From Thiotrichales bacterium (GTDB taxonomy: Bacteria > Pseudomonadota > Gammaproteobacteria > Thiomicrospirales > Thiomicrospiraceae), in NCBI GenBank assembly GCA_016938655.1, contig JAFGUG010000011.1, positions 186,001-250,000 on the forward strand: a stretch of DNA of 64,000 nucleotides. Direction: 5' to 3'. Shown here one piece after another: positions 52,319 to 62,557 of the stretch; within the stretch, counting starts at the first letter, position 1; the number at the start of each line of letters is the position of its first letter. A model generated the notes under the pieces. That model was not told the DNA's origin. It saw only the letters and a program-made list of their open reading frames with translations, and did not search any database. The position numbers were made by a program, and so were the translations under genes.

Positions 52319-55249
52319 ATGACCCAAACCACCTTATCAACGTTAGCAGGCCTGTCTCTCGACGAACTGCAACAAACCGACGCCTTTCGCTTTCGACATT
52401 TAGGCCCAGATGAAGCCGAACAGGCCGCCATGCTAAAAGTCTTGGGTTTAAGTTCTCTTGGGGCGTTAATTGATCAGGTCGTGCCTCCAGCGATTCGCCG
52501 CACCGATACCATGGCGATTGCCGAGGGGTTAACCGAACCGCAATCCCTAGCAAAACTCAAAGCCATCGCGAGCCAAAACCAAGTTCTGAAAACCTGCATT
52601 GGCATGGGCTATTACAACACTTTCACGCCACCGACTATTCAACGCAACATTCTCGAAAACCCGGCTTGGTACACCGCCTACACGCCTTATCAGGCGGAGA
52701 TTTCTCAAGGTCGCTTAGAGGCGATGCTCAACTTTCAGACCATGGTCTCCGATTTAACCGGTTTAGAATTAGCCAACGCCTCCATGCTTGATGAAGCCAC
52801 TGCCTGCGCTGAGGCGATGACCTTATGTCAACGCATGAGTAAATCCAAAGGCAAGGTGTTTTTTGTCGCTGACGACTGTCATCCGCAAAACATTGAAGTG
52901 GTCAAAACACGTGCGGAACCATTGGGCATTCAAGTGGTGGTCGGCAATCCCGCAGAGTGCATTGAGCAAGCCGACCTGTTTGGGGTGTTGTTGCAGTATC
53001 CAGGTACTTACGGTGAGGTGGTCGATTTTAGTGACTTAATTGCACAGGCGCACGCCAAAAAGGCTTTGGTGGCGATGTCGGCCGATTTGCTGGCGTTAAC
53101 CTTATTGAAAACGCCCGGTGAAATGGGCGCGGATGTCGCAGTGGGTAACACACAAAGGTTTGGCGTGCCATTGGGTTACGGTGGGCCGCACGCCGCTTAC
53201 ATGGCAACCAAAGACGATTTTAAACGCTCCATGCCAGGGCGCTTAATTGGGGTGTCTGTCGACAGTCGAGGGCAAAAGGCCTATCGCTTGGCATTGCAAA
53301 CCCGAGAGCAACACATTCGCCGTGAGAAAGCGACCAGTAACATCTGCACCGCCCAAGCCTTATTGGCAGTAATGGCGAGTATGTATGCGGTGTATCACGG
53401 TGCCGACGGACTCACTCAAATTGCCTATCGCGTGCATCGTTACACCCAAACCTTTGCAGCAGGCCTGCTTAAATTGGGTTTTACCATTCAAAACACCGTG
53501 GTGTTCGACACCCTCAAAATTTCAACTCCGACCAATGCGCAGCAAATTTTAGAATCTGCGCTTCAAGCAGGCTACAACCTCAGGCCCATTAATAACGATT
53601 GCGTGGGCGTGTCATTTGATGAAACCACTTCGATTGAAGACATTGAAACCTTGTGGCAGGTGTTTTCAGGTGAAAAGTCAGCAGGCCTGCTAGAAATGGT
53701 CAAGGTGGAAGAAGCTGTGGATAAGTTGTTGGTTATCCCGAATAACTTAGTGCGAACCTCTGAGTTTTTAACCCATCCGGTGTTTCACGAACACCGCTCC
53801 GAAACGGAGATGATGCGCTATATGCGCCATTTGGCGGACAAAGATTTGGCCTTAGATCGCGCCATGATTCCGCTTGGCTCTTGCACCATGAAACTGAATG
53901 CGGTGGCCGAGTTAATGCCGGTCTCTTGGCCTGAGTTTGCCCAAATACACCCGTTTTCACCGCTTAATCAAGCGTTGGGGTATCAAACTCTTGTGCAAGA
54001 GTTGGAGCAGATGTTGTGTGCCGCCACCGGGTACGATGCGGTTTCCTTGCAACCGAACTCCGGTGCGCAAGGCGAGTACGCAGGCCTGTTGGCGATTCGT
54101 GCGTATCACCAAAGTCGGAATGAAGCGTACCGAACTATCTGCCTGATCCCCGCGTCCGCGCACGGCACCAATCCCGCTTCTGCTCAAATGGCGGGCATGC
54201 AAGTGGTGGTGGTTAAAACCACCGCAGAAGGTGAAATTGACCTAGACGATTTGCAAACCAAACTCAACAAACATTCAGATAATCTGGCGGCCATTATGAT
54301 TACCTACCCATCGACGCACGGTGTGTTTGAAGCCAATGTCAAAACCGTGTGTGCCATGGTGCACGAGCATGGCGGCCAGGTTTACATTGATGGCGCCAAC
54401 ATGAACGCTATGGTCGGTGTGGCGGCTCCTGGGCATTTTGGAGGCGACGTTTCGCATTTGAATTTACACAAAACCTTTGCCATTCCGCATGGTGGTGGTG
54501 GACCGGGCGTGGGGCCGATTGGCGTAGGTAAACATCTAGCACCGTTTTTACCTGGTTATGCAGTCATGGCAAGCGATGCTGAGCCCAAACACGTTGGCGC
54601 AGTGTCTGGAACGCCTTGGGGCAGTGCCGGTGTGTTGCCAATTAGCTGGAGTTACATCACCATGATGGGGCGAGAGGGGTTGGTGCAGGCCACCAGTGTG
54701 GCTATTTTAAACGCCAACTACATTGCCAAACGCTTAGCGCCGCACTTTCCCATTTTGTACAGCGATAAAAACGGCTTGGTGGCTCACGAATGCATTATCG
54801 ATTTGCGACCTATTAAAGAAGAGACCGGTATCTCCGTGGATGACATCGCCAAACGCCTGATTGATTATGGGTTTCACTCACCGACAATGTCCTTTCCGGT
54901 GGCGGGTACCTTGATGATTGAACCGACTGAATCGGAATCCAAAGTTGAACTTGATCGTTTTTGCGATGCGATGATTGCCATTAAAGGTGAGATTAATGAC
55001 GTGGCCAATGGCGTGTTGGACGAGCACGATAACCCACTAAAAAATGCGCCGCACACCGCTGACAGAGTCATGGCGGACGAATGGCATCATCCGTACTCTC
55101 GCGAGTTGGCCGCTTACCCAGTAAAAACCTTGCGAGAGGGCAAGTACTGGTGCCCAGTTGGGCGGGTGGATAACGTCTATGGTGACCGCAACTTGGTGTG
55201 TTCGTGCCCACCGTTAACCGACTACATTCAAATGGAGGAGCCGGCATGA
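52319..55249 (+). CDS. gcvP: Glycine dehydrogenase (decarboxylating), P protein
   Basis: This PLP enzyme decarboxylates glycine and loads the residue onto GcvH. It is the fused single-chain form (976 aa) with both halves, and the PLP lysine is in [20 protein letters not shown] near residue 720. The family C-terminus ([20 protein letters not shown]) is present. Four palindrome or near-palindrome sites lie inside the gene, read as LAGLS, AAGLL, SAGLL and YAGLL. The stop overlaps the gcvR start (ATGA). Confidence 0.97.
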   Translation: MTQTTLSTLAGLSLDELQQTDAFRFRHLGPDEAEQAAMLKVLGLSSLGALIDQVVPPAIRRTDTMAIAEGLTEPQSLAKLKAIASQNQVLKTCIGMGYYNTFTPPTIQRNILENPAWYTAYTPYQAEISQGRLEAMLNFQTMVSDLTGLELANASMLDEATACAEAMTLCQRMSKSKGKVFFVADDCHPQNIEVVKTRAEPLGIQVVVGNPAECIEQADLFGVLLQYPGTYGEVVDFSDLIAQAHAKKALVAMSADLLALTLLKTPGEMGADVAVGNTQRFGVPLGYGGPHAAYMATKDDFKRSMPGRLIGVSVDSRGQKAYRLALQTREQHIRREKATSNICTAQALLAVMASMYAVYHGADGLTQIAYRVHRYTQTFAAGLLKLGFTIQNTVVFDTLKISTPTNAQQILESALQAGYNLRPINNDCVGVSFDETTSIEDIETLWQVFSGEKSAGLLEMVKVEEAVDKLLVIPNNLVRTSEFLTHPVFHEHRSETEMMRYMRHLADKDLALDRAMIPLGSCTMKLNAVAELMPVSWPEFAQIHPFSPLNQALGYQTLVQELEQMLCAATGYDAVSLQPNSGAQGEYAGLLAIRAYHQSRNEAYRTICLIPASAHGTNPASAQMAGMQVVVVKTTAEGEIDLDDLQTKLNKHSDNLAAIMITYPSTHGVFEANVKTVCAMVHEHGGQVYIDGANMNAMVGVAAPGHFGGDVSHLNLHKTFAIPHGGGGPGVGPIGVGKHLAPFLPGYAVMASDAEPKHVGAVSGTPWGSAGVLPISWSYITMMGREGLVQATSVAILNANYIAKRLAPHFPILYSDKNGLVAHECIIDLRPIKEETGISVDDIAKRLIDYGFHSPTMSFPVAGTLMIEPTESESKVELDRFCDAMIAIKGEINDVANGVLDEHDNPLKNAPHTADRVMADEWHHPYSRELAAYPVKTLREGKYWCPVGRVDNVYGDRNLVCSCPPLTDYIQMEEPA
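52346..52355. repeat. GCAGGCCTGT, one-mismatch palindrome (in gcvP)
   Basis: Located near the start of gcvP, read as L-A-G-L-S. Confidence 0.6.
53458..53469. repeat. AGCAGGCCTGCT palindrome (in gcvP)
   Basis: A perfect 12-bp copy read as A-A-G-L-L within gcvP. Confidence 0.9.
53680..53691. repeat. AGCAGGCCTGCT palindrome (in gcvP)
   Basis: A perfect 12-bp copy read as S-A-G-L-L, 222 bases after the previous perfect copy, in the linker between the two GcvP halves. Confidence 0.9.
54080..54089. repeat. GCAGGCCTGT, one-mismatch palindrome (in gcvP)
   Basis: Read as Y-A-G-L-L in a conserved part of gcvP, so this one may be coincidental. Confidence 0.45.
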
Positions 55250-55782
55250 AACAGTCAATTGTGATCAGTGTGCTCGGCCACGATTCTCCGGGTTTGGTAA
55301 AGGCGCTCTCAAAACTGATTGTGGCGTATCAAGGCGATTGGGTTGAGAGTCGTATGGCCAGTTTAGCCGGGCAATTTGCCGGTATCTTGCGCGTGGAATT
55401 GCCCAGTGAAAACGTCGAAAACTTTAAGAATGCTTTAACTCAAGCGGCACAGGCTAATGAATTAGGCTTGAAAGTGTTGTTTGAAGAATCAGCAGGCCTG
55501 CTTAAATTAAAGGCAGAAAAACAGCTTAAAATTGAGCTCATTGGTCAAGACCAACCCGGTATTGTGCATCGTATTTCTTCAGCGTTAGCGGATATTCAAG
55601 CCAGTGTCGATGAGCTGGAAACCGAGGTGATTGAAGCATCGATGTCCGGCGAGCGTTTGTTTAAAGCCAGTATTCGTTTGCACATTGCCAATGAGGTTGC
55701 GACAACGACGATTCGTGAGGTCTTAGAAGCGTTAGCCAATGAGTTGATTGTGGACATTGAATTGAATGACAGCCACGATTAA
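55246..55782 (+). CDS. gcvR: Glycine cleavage regulator GcvR-like, two ACT domains
   Basis: The 178-residue protein has two ACT domains ([20 protein letters not shown] at 5-80; [20 protein letters not shown] at 92-170). GcvR in E. coli is an ACT protein that restrains GcvA activation of gcvTHP. The ORF track starts at 55198; the ATG at 55246 overlaps the gcvP stop and gives the right N-terminus. Here it is in the gcv operon itself. The domain linker contains SAGLL encoded by a perfect palindrome copy. No gcvA is seen. Confidence 0.88.
   Translation: MKQSIVISVLGHDSPGLVKALSKLIVAYQGDWVESRMASLAGQFAGILRVELPSENVENFKNALTQAAQANELGLKVLFEESAGLLKLKAEKQLKIELIGQDQPGIVHRISSALADIQASVDELETEVIEASMSGERLFKASIRLHIANEVATTTIREVLEALANELIVDIELNDSHD
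55491..55502. repeat. AGCAGGCCTGCT palindrome (in gcvR)
   Basis: A perfect 12-bp copy read as S-A-G-L-L in the linker between the ACT domains. Confidence 0.9.
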
Positions 55783-55837
55783 TGAACCTAGCAGGCCGGG
55801 CGAATTCCATTGCGGTAAACGCCACCAGAAATGATAG

Positions 55838-55870
55838 AATAGCCCCCATATTAGAACGGGCTATTTTTTT
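55838..55870 (+). terminator. Terminator of the gcv operon
   Basis: AATAGCCC / GGGCTATT, an 8-bp perfect stem with a 12-base loop followed by TTTTT. An extended -10-like TGATAGAAT (55832-55840) overlaps its left arm and could belong to serS. Confidence 0.85.
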
Positions 55871-55928
55871 AGCGGTCATTCTTCCGAATAGCGCACGCCC
55901 TTACTTACCAACAAATGAATCAAGATAG

Positions 55929-57224
<1,296 letters not shown>

Positions 57225-57253
57225 CTTACGTCTACCGTGCGAAGAAACATAAG

Positions 57254-57290
57254 AAACCATCGGCAAGTTTGCTTGCTTGATGGTTTTTTT
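57254..57290 (+). terminator. Terminator of serS
   Basis: AAACCATC ... GATGGTTT with an inner GCAAG/CTTGC stem, followed by a T-run, 30 bases after the serS stop. Confidence 0.88.
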
Positions 57291-57325
57291 ATGTGTGCAA
57301 TTGAGTTAAAAACTGAGCCGCTTCT

Positions 57326-57676
57326 CTAGTCGCTTAAATCTTGAAAATCAAAAAACACATTTTTAAAATCCACGATGCGACCCTCTGCAACAACTACCCC
57401 CTCTTTGGTAAGTAAGGCCATTTTTTTCTCTAGGCCAAACGCATAGCCGCCCAAGCGACCATCTGTGTTAACTACACGATGGCAGGGCACATTTATCGGG
57501 TTGGGGTTTTTATTCATGGCATTGCCCACTGCTTGATAAGCTTTCGTTCCTAATGCTTCAGCAATCGCTTTATAAGTGGTCACGCGCCCTTTGGGTATTT
57601 TCCTTAACAACAGATAGCATTGCTCGTTAAAGCTTAAATCACTTAAGTGTTTGTTTTGTTTGTTATTCGTTTGCAT
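57326..57676 (-). CDS. Methylated-DNA-cysteine methyltransferase domain protein
   Basis: This 116-residue protein consists of only the DNA-binding/active-site domain of the Ogt/MGMT family. The active-site motif PCHRV is intact (PINVPCHRVVNTDGRLGGYA), so it could be a real alkyl-acceptor rather than an alkyltransferase-like protein with Trp in place of Cys. The helix-turn-helix region is KGRVTTYKAIAEALGTKAYQ. The N-terminal domain of full Ogt is absent. No ribosome site is seen; a palindrome copy sits 7 bases upstream of the ATG. Confidence 0.88.
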   Translation of the reverse strand: MQTNNKQNKHLSDLSFNEQCYLLLRKIPKGRVTTYKAIAEALGTKAYQAVGNAMNKNPNPINVPCHRVVNTDGRLGGYAFGLEKKMALLTKEGVVVAEGRIVDFKNVFFDFQDLSD

Positions 57677-57683
57677 GAGTTTT

Positions 57684-57695
57684 AGCAGGCCTGCT
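57684..57695. repeat. AGCAGGCCTGCT palindrome (upstream of MGMT-like gene)
   Basis: A perfect copy 7 bases upstream of the minus-strand ATG, occupying the place where a Shine-Dalgarno sequence would be. Confidence 0.9.
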
Positions 57696-57733
57696 TAATT
57701 CAATAAAATTTTAATAAATTAGTATAAAACCCC

Positions 57734-57761
57734 TTGCAATAATCTCTAAGCACTTTATAAT
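57734..57761 (+). promoter_or_regulatory. Promoter of tRNA-Ser
   Basis: TTGCAA, 16 bases, perfect TATAAT followed by the GC-containing discriminator ACGGC. It lies just ahead of the tRNA gene. Confidence 0.8.
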
Positions 57762-57778
57762 ACGGCACATCAAAACAA

Positions 57779-57869
57779 GGTGGACTGGCTGAGTGGTTTA
57801 AGGCGGCAGTCTTGAAAACTGTTGTGGGTTTGTAGCCCACCTGGGGTTCGAATCCCTAGTCCATCACCA
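57779..57869 (+). tRNA. tRNA-Ser (UGA anticodon)
   Basis: A 91-nt class II tRNA. The acceptor stem is GGTGGAC/GTCCATC with one G-U pair. The anticodon stem GCAGT/ACTGT encloses loop CTTGAAA with anticodon TGA at 57813-57815. The long variable arm is GTGGG/CCCAC, the T-loop TTCGAAT, and CCA is encoded. The discriminator base is A, where G is usual for bacterial tRNA-Ser. Confidence 0.96.
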
Positions 57870-57878
57870 TATTTTGAG

Positions 57879-57915
57879 AACCTCGTATTAGAAATGTCTG
57901 ATACGAGGTTTTTTT
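57879..57915 (+). terminator. Terminator of tRNA-Ser
   Basis: AACCTCGTAT / ATACGAGGTT, a perfect 10-bp stem with a 12-base loop followed by a T-run, 9 bases after the tRNA. Confidence 0.92.
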
Positions 57916-58219
57916 ATGTCTATTTATCTTCAAACACCCCTAAATCCTTTCGCTTTTCTAACATTGTGGCGTATTAAAAGAATCATTTAACCCTGCTTGA
58001 TTAATAAACTTTTTGCGGTATAAAAAGTGTTTATATGACTTAGTGATGTATTGGGTTAGTATAGTCAATGTACTTATTTGTGGCTTGTTAAAAGCGTTAT
58101 TTCCTTTACTGTCTTGTTGGTATTTTAGATAGAGATGTCTATGGTCTTTGTGGGCATAGAGGTCGCAAAGCCTGAGTAAATAGACGACACACCCTATTGC
58201 ATTATTGGAACCCTAGACA
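57916..58219. other. Intergenic region between tRNA-Ser and hybrid kinase
   Basis: About 300 AT-rich bases with no credible gene. A sigma-70-like promoter (57997-58024) leaves a leader of roughly 185 bases before the kinase gene. The leader contains a hairpin TCTATG/CATAGA (58138-58160) and the string GTCGCAAAGCC, but not a recognisable riboswitch. No attachment-site repeat or integrase was seen next to the tRNA. Confidence 0.6.
57997..58024 (+). promoter_or_regulatory. Sigma-70-like promoter of the kinase-cyclase operon
   Basis: TTGATT, 16 bases, TATAAA, located about 195 bases before the kinase start codon. Confidence 0.55.
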
Positions 58220-61200
58220 GTGAAGCACTCGTTAAATTTTCTTGTTTTGATTATTGGTATTACCTTAAGCGTAATACTCACTTGGACGACGCATAAACAC
58301 ATCCAAGAGAGCAGTCAGTTGCTGTTTGAAACTGCTGATAAGGAGATCATTCTTAAAATCCAGAGCAGAATGGAGGCTTATCGACAATCGCTGTATGCGG
58401 GTACGTCATTCTTCAAAGCCTCTAATGAGGTCACGAAAGATGAGTGGCGTTTATTTGTGCAAACGTTACGAATTGACAAAAACTTTGCGGGTATTCAAGG
58501 GCTTGGTTATGCAAAAGTCATCCCAAAAGAGCAGGCTGTAAATAAAAACACTTCGCAAGAAATTCATACATCCATTGTCTATTTAGAACCTCTTGATGAG
58601 CGAAATATCCGTGCGGTTGGATACGATATGTTTTCGCAGGAGACCCGACGAGAGGCGATGAGTCGTGCTATGGATTCTGGTGAGGCCGCCGCCAGTGGCA
58701 AAGTTAGGTTGTTACAAGAGAACGGTAAAGATGAACAGGCGGGTTTTCTGATTTATGTTCCCGTGTATGAGAAAAATGCATTATTGCGATCTCGTGAAGA
58801 GCGTGTAAAAGCCTTGCAAGGCTTTGTTTATGCGGCTTTTAGGGTGGACGATTTAATGCAAGGTATTTTGGGCTCGCGTTTTGAAAATGTTCGTTTAGAT
58901 ATTTACGACAGTGCGCCCACCGCTTCAAATCTTTTGTATTCAAGCAGTGCTGCACAAGATACGCTAGATGATTTTAAAACGGAAACTCGTATTAACGTCG
59001 ATGGTCGCACTTGGGTGGTTGTGAACCAGCCGAATGAAGCTTTTTTTAACGATACAAAATTTGAATTTAACCTGCCGATAATTGTACTTGCAACCGGACT
59101 ACTTTTTAGCTTTCTACTCTTTGGAATGGTGCGCTTTACCTCAACGCGTCAGGAATTGGCACAAAACTTAGCCAATAAAATGACGCAGCAATATTCAGAA
59201 CAAACTCAACGCCTCAATAATATCTTATCTGGTACCAATGTCGGTACTTGGGAGTGGAAAGTCCAAACCGGCGAAACCATTTTCAATGAGCTTTGGGTCA
59301 ATATGGTGGGTTACACCCTTAAAGAAGTGTCACCAACGACGTCTGATACCTGGATAAACCTGATCCATCCGGATGATGTGCTTAAGACTAATCAGGCGCT
59401 AGAGCGACACTTTAAAGGCGAAACGGAGTTTTATGAAGTTGAGCTTAGACTAAAACACAAAGATGGCCACTGGGTTTGGATTTTAGCAAAGGGAAAAGTG
59501 TCTGAATGGGATGCGGATGGTCAGCCTCTGTTAATGTCAGGCACTCAGCAAGATATCAGTAATCGTAAAGAAGTTGAGCAAGCGTTACGTTCTGAACGAG
59601 ACCTGTTTTCAGCCGGCCCTGTTATTACCATTGAATGGGATTTACTCGCCCATTGGCCTGTGACGTATGTTTCTAAAAATGTGTACGACATTTTAGGTTA
59701 CTCTGCCGACGAGATGACCTCTGATGGTTTTACGTACGCCGAATTGGTGCATCCTGCCGACCTACCGACGATTAATGAAGAGGTTGAAAACTATATTTCA
59801 GCAGGAACGACCAGCTGGGAGCAGTCCTACCGATTAAGATTGAAAAGTGGTGAGTACCGTTGGTTTTATGATTTCTCTCGTTTGATTCGTGATGAAAACA
59901 ACAATGTGGTCTCGATTCGTGGCTATATGTTTGATCAAACGCATATTAAAACTCTAGAAAATCAAATTATTAAAGAGAAAAATTTTATTTCAGCTATCGT
60001 TGAAAATGCCAATGCCATTATTGCTGTGATAGACTCCACCGGAACGATGATTCGATTAAACCCTTATGGGCAAGCGTTCTCACAATATTCGCTCGAAGAG
60101 GTCTCATCAGAACCCTATTTTTGGAAAAGATTGCTCCCTGAAAATGTCCAAGATAAAGTAACGACCATTATTGAAAATGCCAAAAAAGGGCAGTTGGTGT
60201 CGAGTTTTCAAAATGCTTGGACCGCTAAAGATGGCACACAAAGAATGTTTGAGTGGTCAAACACTTTGGTTAAGAAGTCTGATGGTTCAATGGATTACAT
60301 TGCCACAATTGGTGTGGACATAACCGAAACCAAAAAAATGGAGGCGAATTTAGTTCAAGCAAAAGAGGAGGCGATCGCCGCCAACATCTCCAAAAGTCAG
60401 TTTTTAGCCAATATGAGTCATGAGATACGAACGCCGATGAACGCCATCATTGGGCTGAGTCAGTTAATGCTAGATGCAAATTTAAGTCCGAAAGAGCGAG
60501 ATACCATCCAAAAAATCCATGGCTCGTCAAAAATGTTACTGGGCATTATTAATGACATTTTGGACTATTCAAAAATTGAAGCCGATAAACTGTTATTGGA
60601 TAAGGAAGCCCTTCATCTAGAGGATGTTCTGGCTCAATTGCGGATTTTATTTACCCAAAATGCGATTGAACAGGGTGTAGAACTTAACTTTCACCTTTTA
60701 GACACCGTGCCTCATGTCATTCTAGCGGATGAACTCAGGTTGGATCAGGTGTTATCGAATTTACTCAGTAATGCCTTGAAATTTACTGCAAACGGGTTGG
60801 TTACGTTGGAAATATCGCTGGTTGAAAGCCAAGGTAATCAGGCAACCATACAATTTAGTGTTTCGGACACGGGTATTGGTTTAACCCAAGAGGAGTGTGA
60901 AAAACTCTTTAAGCCATTTACACAGGCAGATAGCTCGATAACCCGCAAATATGGTGGCACCGGACTTGGACTGGCGATTACGCAAAAATTGATTCAAGCG
61001 ATGGGGGGCGAGCTTAAAGTCAAAAGTGAAAAAGGCGTTGGTTCAACCTTCTATTTTGAAATATCGGCGGAAGTTGTCTCTTGGCCGCATCACTATCCAA
61101 AAATTTCAGATAAACCCTATAAAGTTTTACTGGTAGATGACCAAGCAATTTGTCGCCAAATTTTAATGGAAATGGCCAACCATTTTGGCTGTCTTTCAGA

Positions 61201-62557
61201 CCAAGTTTCAAGCGGGAAAGTGGCGCTTGAGATGATAAAACACGCAGACCAAGCCGACGAAGGCTATGATGCAATTGTGATTGATTACATCATGCCAGAG
61301 ATGGATGGTAAAGAGCTGGCGCTGCAGATTAAAGCGTACCAAGAGCAGGGCGGCTTCAAATCGAAAGTACCGTCTCTGTTATTAGTCAGCGCGCATGCAA
61401 TTGATGAAATTTGTCCTGACACGTTCGGCGTTGAAGTGTGTCTTAACAAGCCGGTAACCAATTCCACCTTTTTTGATGCCCTTTCTAGTCTTAATAACGG
61501 CATCTATAAAGTTCAGAGACAAGCTTTAAATCACAAAACGACCAAAGAAGGCGCACCAAACTTTGCTGGTTTAAAAGTGTTGTTGGTTGAAGATAACGAG
61601 CTCAACCAAGAGGTCGCCTCACGGATGTTGCATCGAGCTGGCGTTGAGCTTATTGAAGTCGCCTCTGATGGCAAGCAAGCGGTTGAGATGTTTGCCAAGA
61701 AAGGCCAATTGTATGATGTGATTTTAATGGATCTACAGATGCCAATTATGAGTGGTTATGATGCTGCCATTCAGATACGCAAGCAGAATCAAACAGTGCC
61801 GATTATTGCGCTGACTGCGGCGGCAATGATAGAAGATAAAGAGCGCGCCTTAACCGTGGGGATGAATGATCACCTTGGTAAGCCAATTGATATGCAACAA
61901 CTGTTTGCCACCCTTGAAAAATGGTGCGGCTCAGGAAGAACTAAAGATACTCTGAGTAAACAAAAAACAGACGTTAATGATGTAAGCACGAATGCTGTGT
62001 TGGATATCGAATTTATCAAACAGAATATTGGTGATGATCGTGACATGCTATTGCATCTTTTAACCCTGTTCTCGAACCAGCTAGAAAACGACTTTGCAGA
62101 TATTCCAGAACAGATTAGAAACACCCCTGTTGAGGCACATACCGTTGTTCACTCAATTAAAGGAGTGAGTGGTAATATGGGGGCGCATCAGTTGTTTGAG
62201 TTGAGTAGTGACTTAAATAAAGCTTTAAAGCAAGGTAAGGTCATCTCAGAGCAAGACCTTAACAAGTTTGAAGAGGCATTAAAGGCCTTAAAGTTAGAGT
62301 TAGCTAGTCAAATTTCTTTGTTTACAGAGCAGACAACCCCTGTTAACCTGCTCAATGAGGTTGAATTTAAAGCCCTGTTAAAAAAAGTTAAAGTGGCCTT
62401 AAATGAAGGGGATTTAATTGAAACAACCTCCATTCAACTTATTTTAGAGGCATTAAAACAGACGGTTGATGAATCGGCTTTAACCGAATGGAAAGAAGCG
62501 ATTGATGCTTTTGAGTATGATAAGGCCAAGGAGATTATGGCTACATGGAAGATCTGA
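58220..62557 (+). CDS. CHASE/PAS hybrid sensor histidine kinase with two receivers and Hpt
   Basis: A 1445-residue membrane kinase. It has a first membrane helix (7-24), a periplasmic CHASE domain (30-270, RLFVQTLRIDKNFAGIQGLG), a second helix (285-308), three PAS domains (about 330-715), phosphoacceptor FLANMSHEIRTPMNAIIGLS with His near 734, and an ATPase domain ending GGTGLGLAITQKL. Two receivers follow (VIDYIMPEMDG and VILMDLQMPIMSG), then an Hpt domain with VVHSIKGVSGN near 1315. All phosphorelay residues are intact. The start appears to be a GTG. Its end overlaps a diguanylate cyclase gene by 13 bases, indicating joint signalling. CHASE ligands are often small, but the one here is unknown. 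Confidence 0.93.
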   Translation: MKHSLNFLVLIIGITLSVILTWTTHKHIQESSQLLFETADKEIILKIQSRMEAYRQSLYAGTSFFKASNEVTKDEWRLFVQTLRIDKNFAGIQGLGYAKVIPKEQAVNKNTSQEIHTSIVYLEPLDERNIRAVGYDMFSQETRREAMSRAMDSGEAAASGKVRLLQENGKDEQAGFLIYVPVYEKNALLRSREERVKALQGFVYAAFRVDDLMQGILGSRFENVRLDIYDSAPTASNLLYSSSAAQDTLDDFKTETRINVDGRTWVVVNQPNEAFFNDTKFEFNLPIIVLATGLLFSFLLFGMVRFTSTRQELAQNLANKMTQQYSEQTQRLNNILSGTNVGTWEWKVQTGETIFNELWVNMVGYTLKEVSPTTSDTWINLIHPDDVLKTNQALERHFKGETEFYEVELRLKHKDGHWVWILAKGKVSEWDADGQPLLMSGTQQDISNRKEVEQALRSERDLFSAGPVITIEWDLLAHWPVTYVSKNVYDILGYSADEMTSDGFTYAELVHPADLPTINEEVENYISAGTTSWEQSYRLRLKSGEYRWFYDFSRLIRDENNNVVSIRGYMFDQTHIKTLENQIIKEKNFISAIVENANAIIAVIDSTGTMIRLNPYGQAFSQYSLEEVSSEPYFWKRLLPENVQDKVTTIIENAKKGQLVSSFQNAWTAKDGTQRMFEWSNTLVKKSDGSMDYIATIGVDITETKKMEANLVQAKEEAIAANISKSQFLANMSHEIRTPMNAIIGLSQLMLDANLSPKERDTIQKIHGSSKMLLGIINDILDYSKIEADKLLLDKEALHLEDVLAQLRILFTQNAIEQGVELNFHLLDTVPHVILADELRLDQVLSNLLSNALKFTANGLVTLEISLVESQGNQATIQFSVSDTGIGLTQEECEKLFKPFTQADSSITRKYGGTGLGLAITQKLIQAMGGELKVKSEKGVGSTFYFEISAEVVSWPHHYPKISDKPYKVLLVDDQAICRQILMEMANHFGCLSDQVSSGKVALEMIKHADQADEGYDAIVIDYIMPEMDGKELALQIKAYQEQGGFKSKVPSLLLVSAHAIDEICPDTFGVEVCLNKPVTNSTFFDALSSLNNGIYKVQRQALNHKTTKEGAPNFAGLKVLLVEDNELNQEVASRMLHRAGVELIEVASDGKQAVEMFAKKGQLYDVILMDLQMPIMSGYDAAIQIRKQNQTVPIIALTAAAMIEDKERALTVGMNDHLGKPIDMQQLFATLEKWCGSGRTKDTLSKQKTDVNDVSTNAVLDIEFIKQNIGDDRDMLLHLLTLFSNQLENDFADIPEQIRNTPVEAHTVVHSIKGVSGNMGAHQLFELSSDLNKALKQGKVISEQDLNKFEEALKALKLELASQISLFTEQTTPVNLLNEVEFKALLKKVKVALNEGDLIETTSIQLILEALKQTVDESALTEWKEAIDAFEYDKAKEIMATWKI

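Noticed and set aside
58120-58200. Possible c-di-GMP (GEMM) riboswitch ahead of the kinase-cyclase operon because of GTCGCAAAGCC
   Set aside because: The other conserved GEMM parts, including the GCACAGGGCAAACC-like segment and the tetraloop-receptor stem, are not present, so a single matching string is not enough.
57779-58219. Integration site of a mobile element at tRNA-Ser
   Set aside because: No integrase, no repeat of the tRNA 3' end and no change of gene type typical of an island were found downstream.
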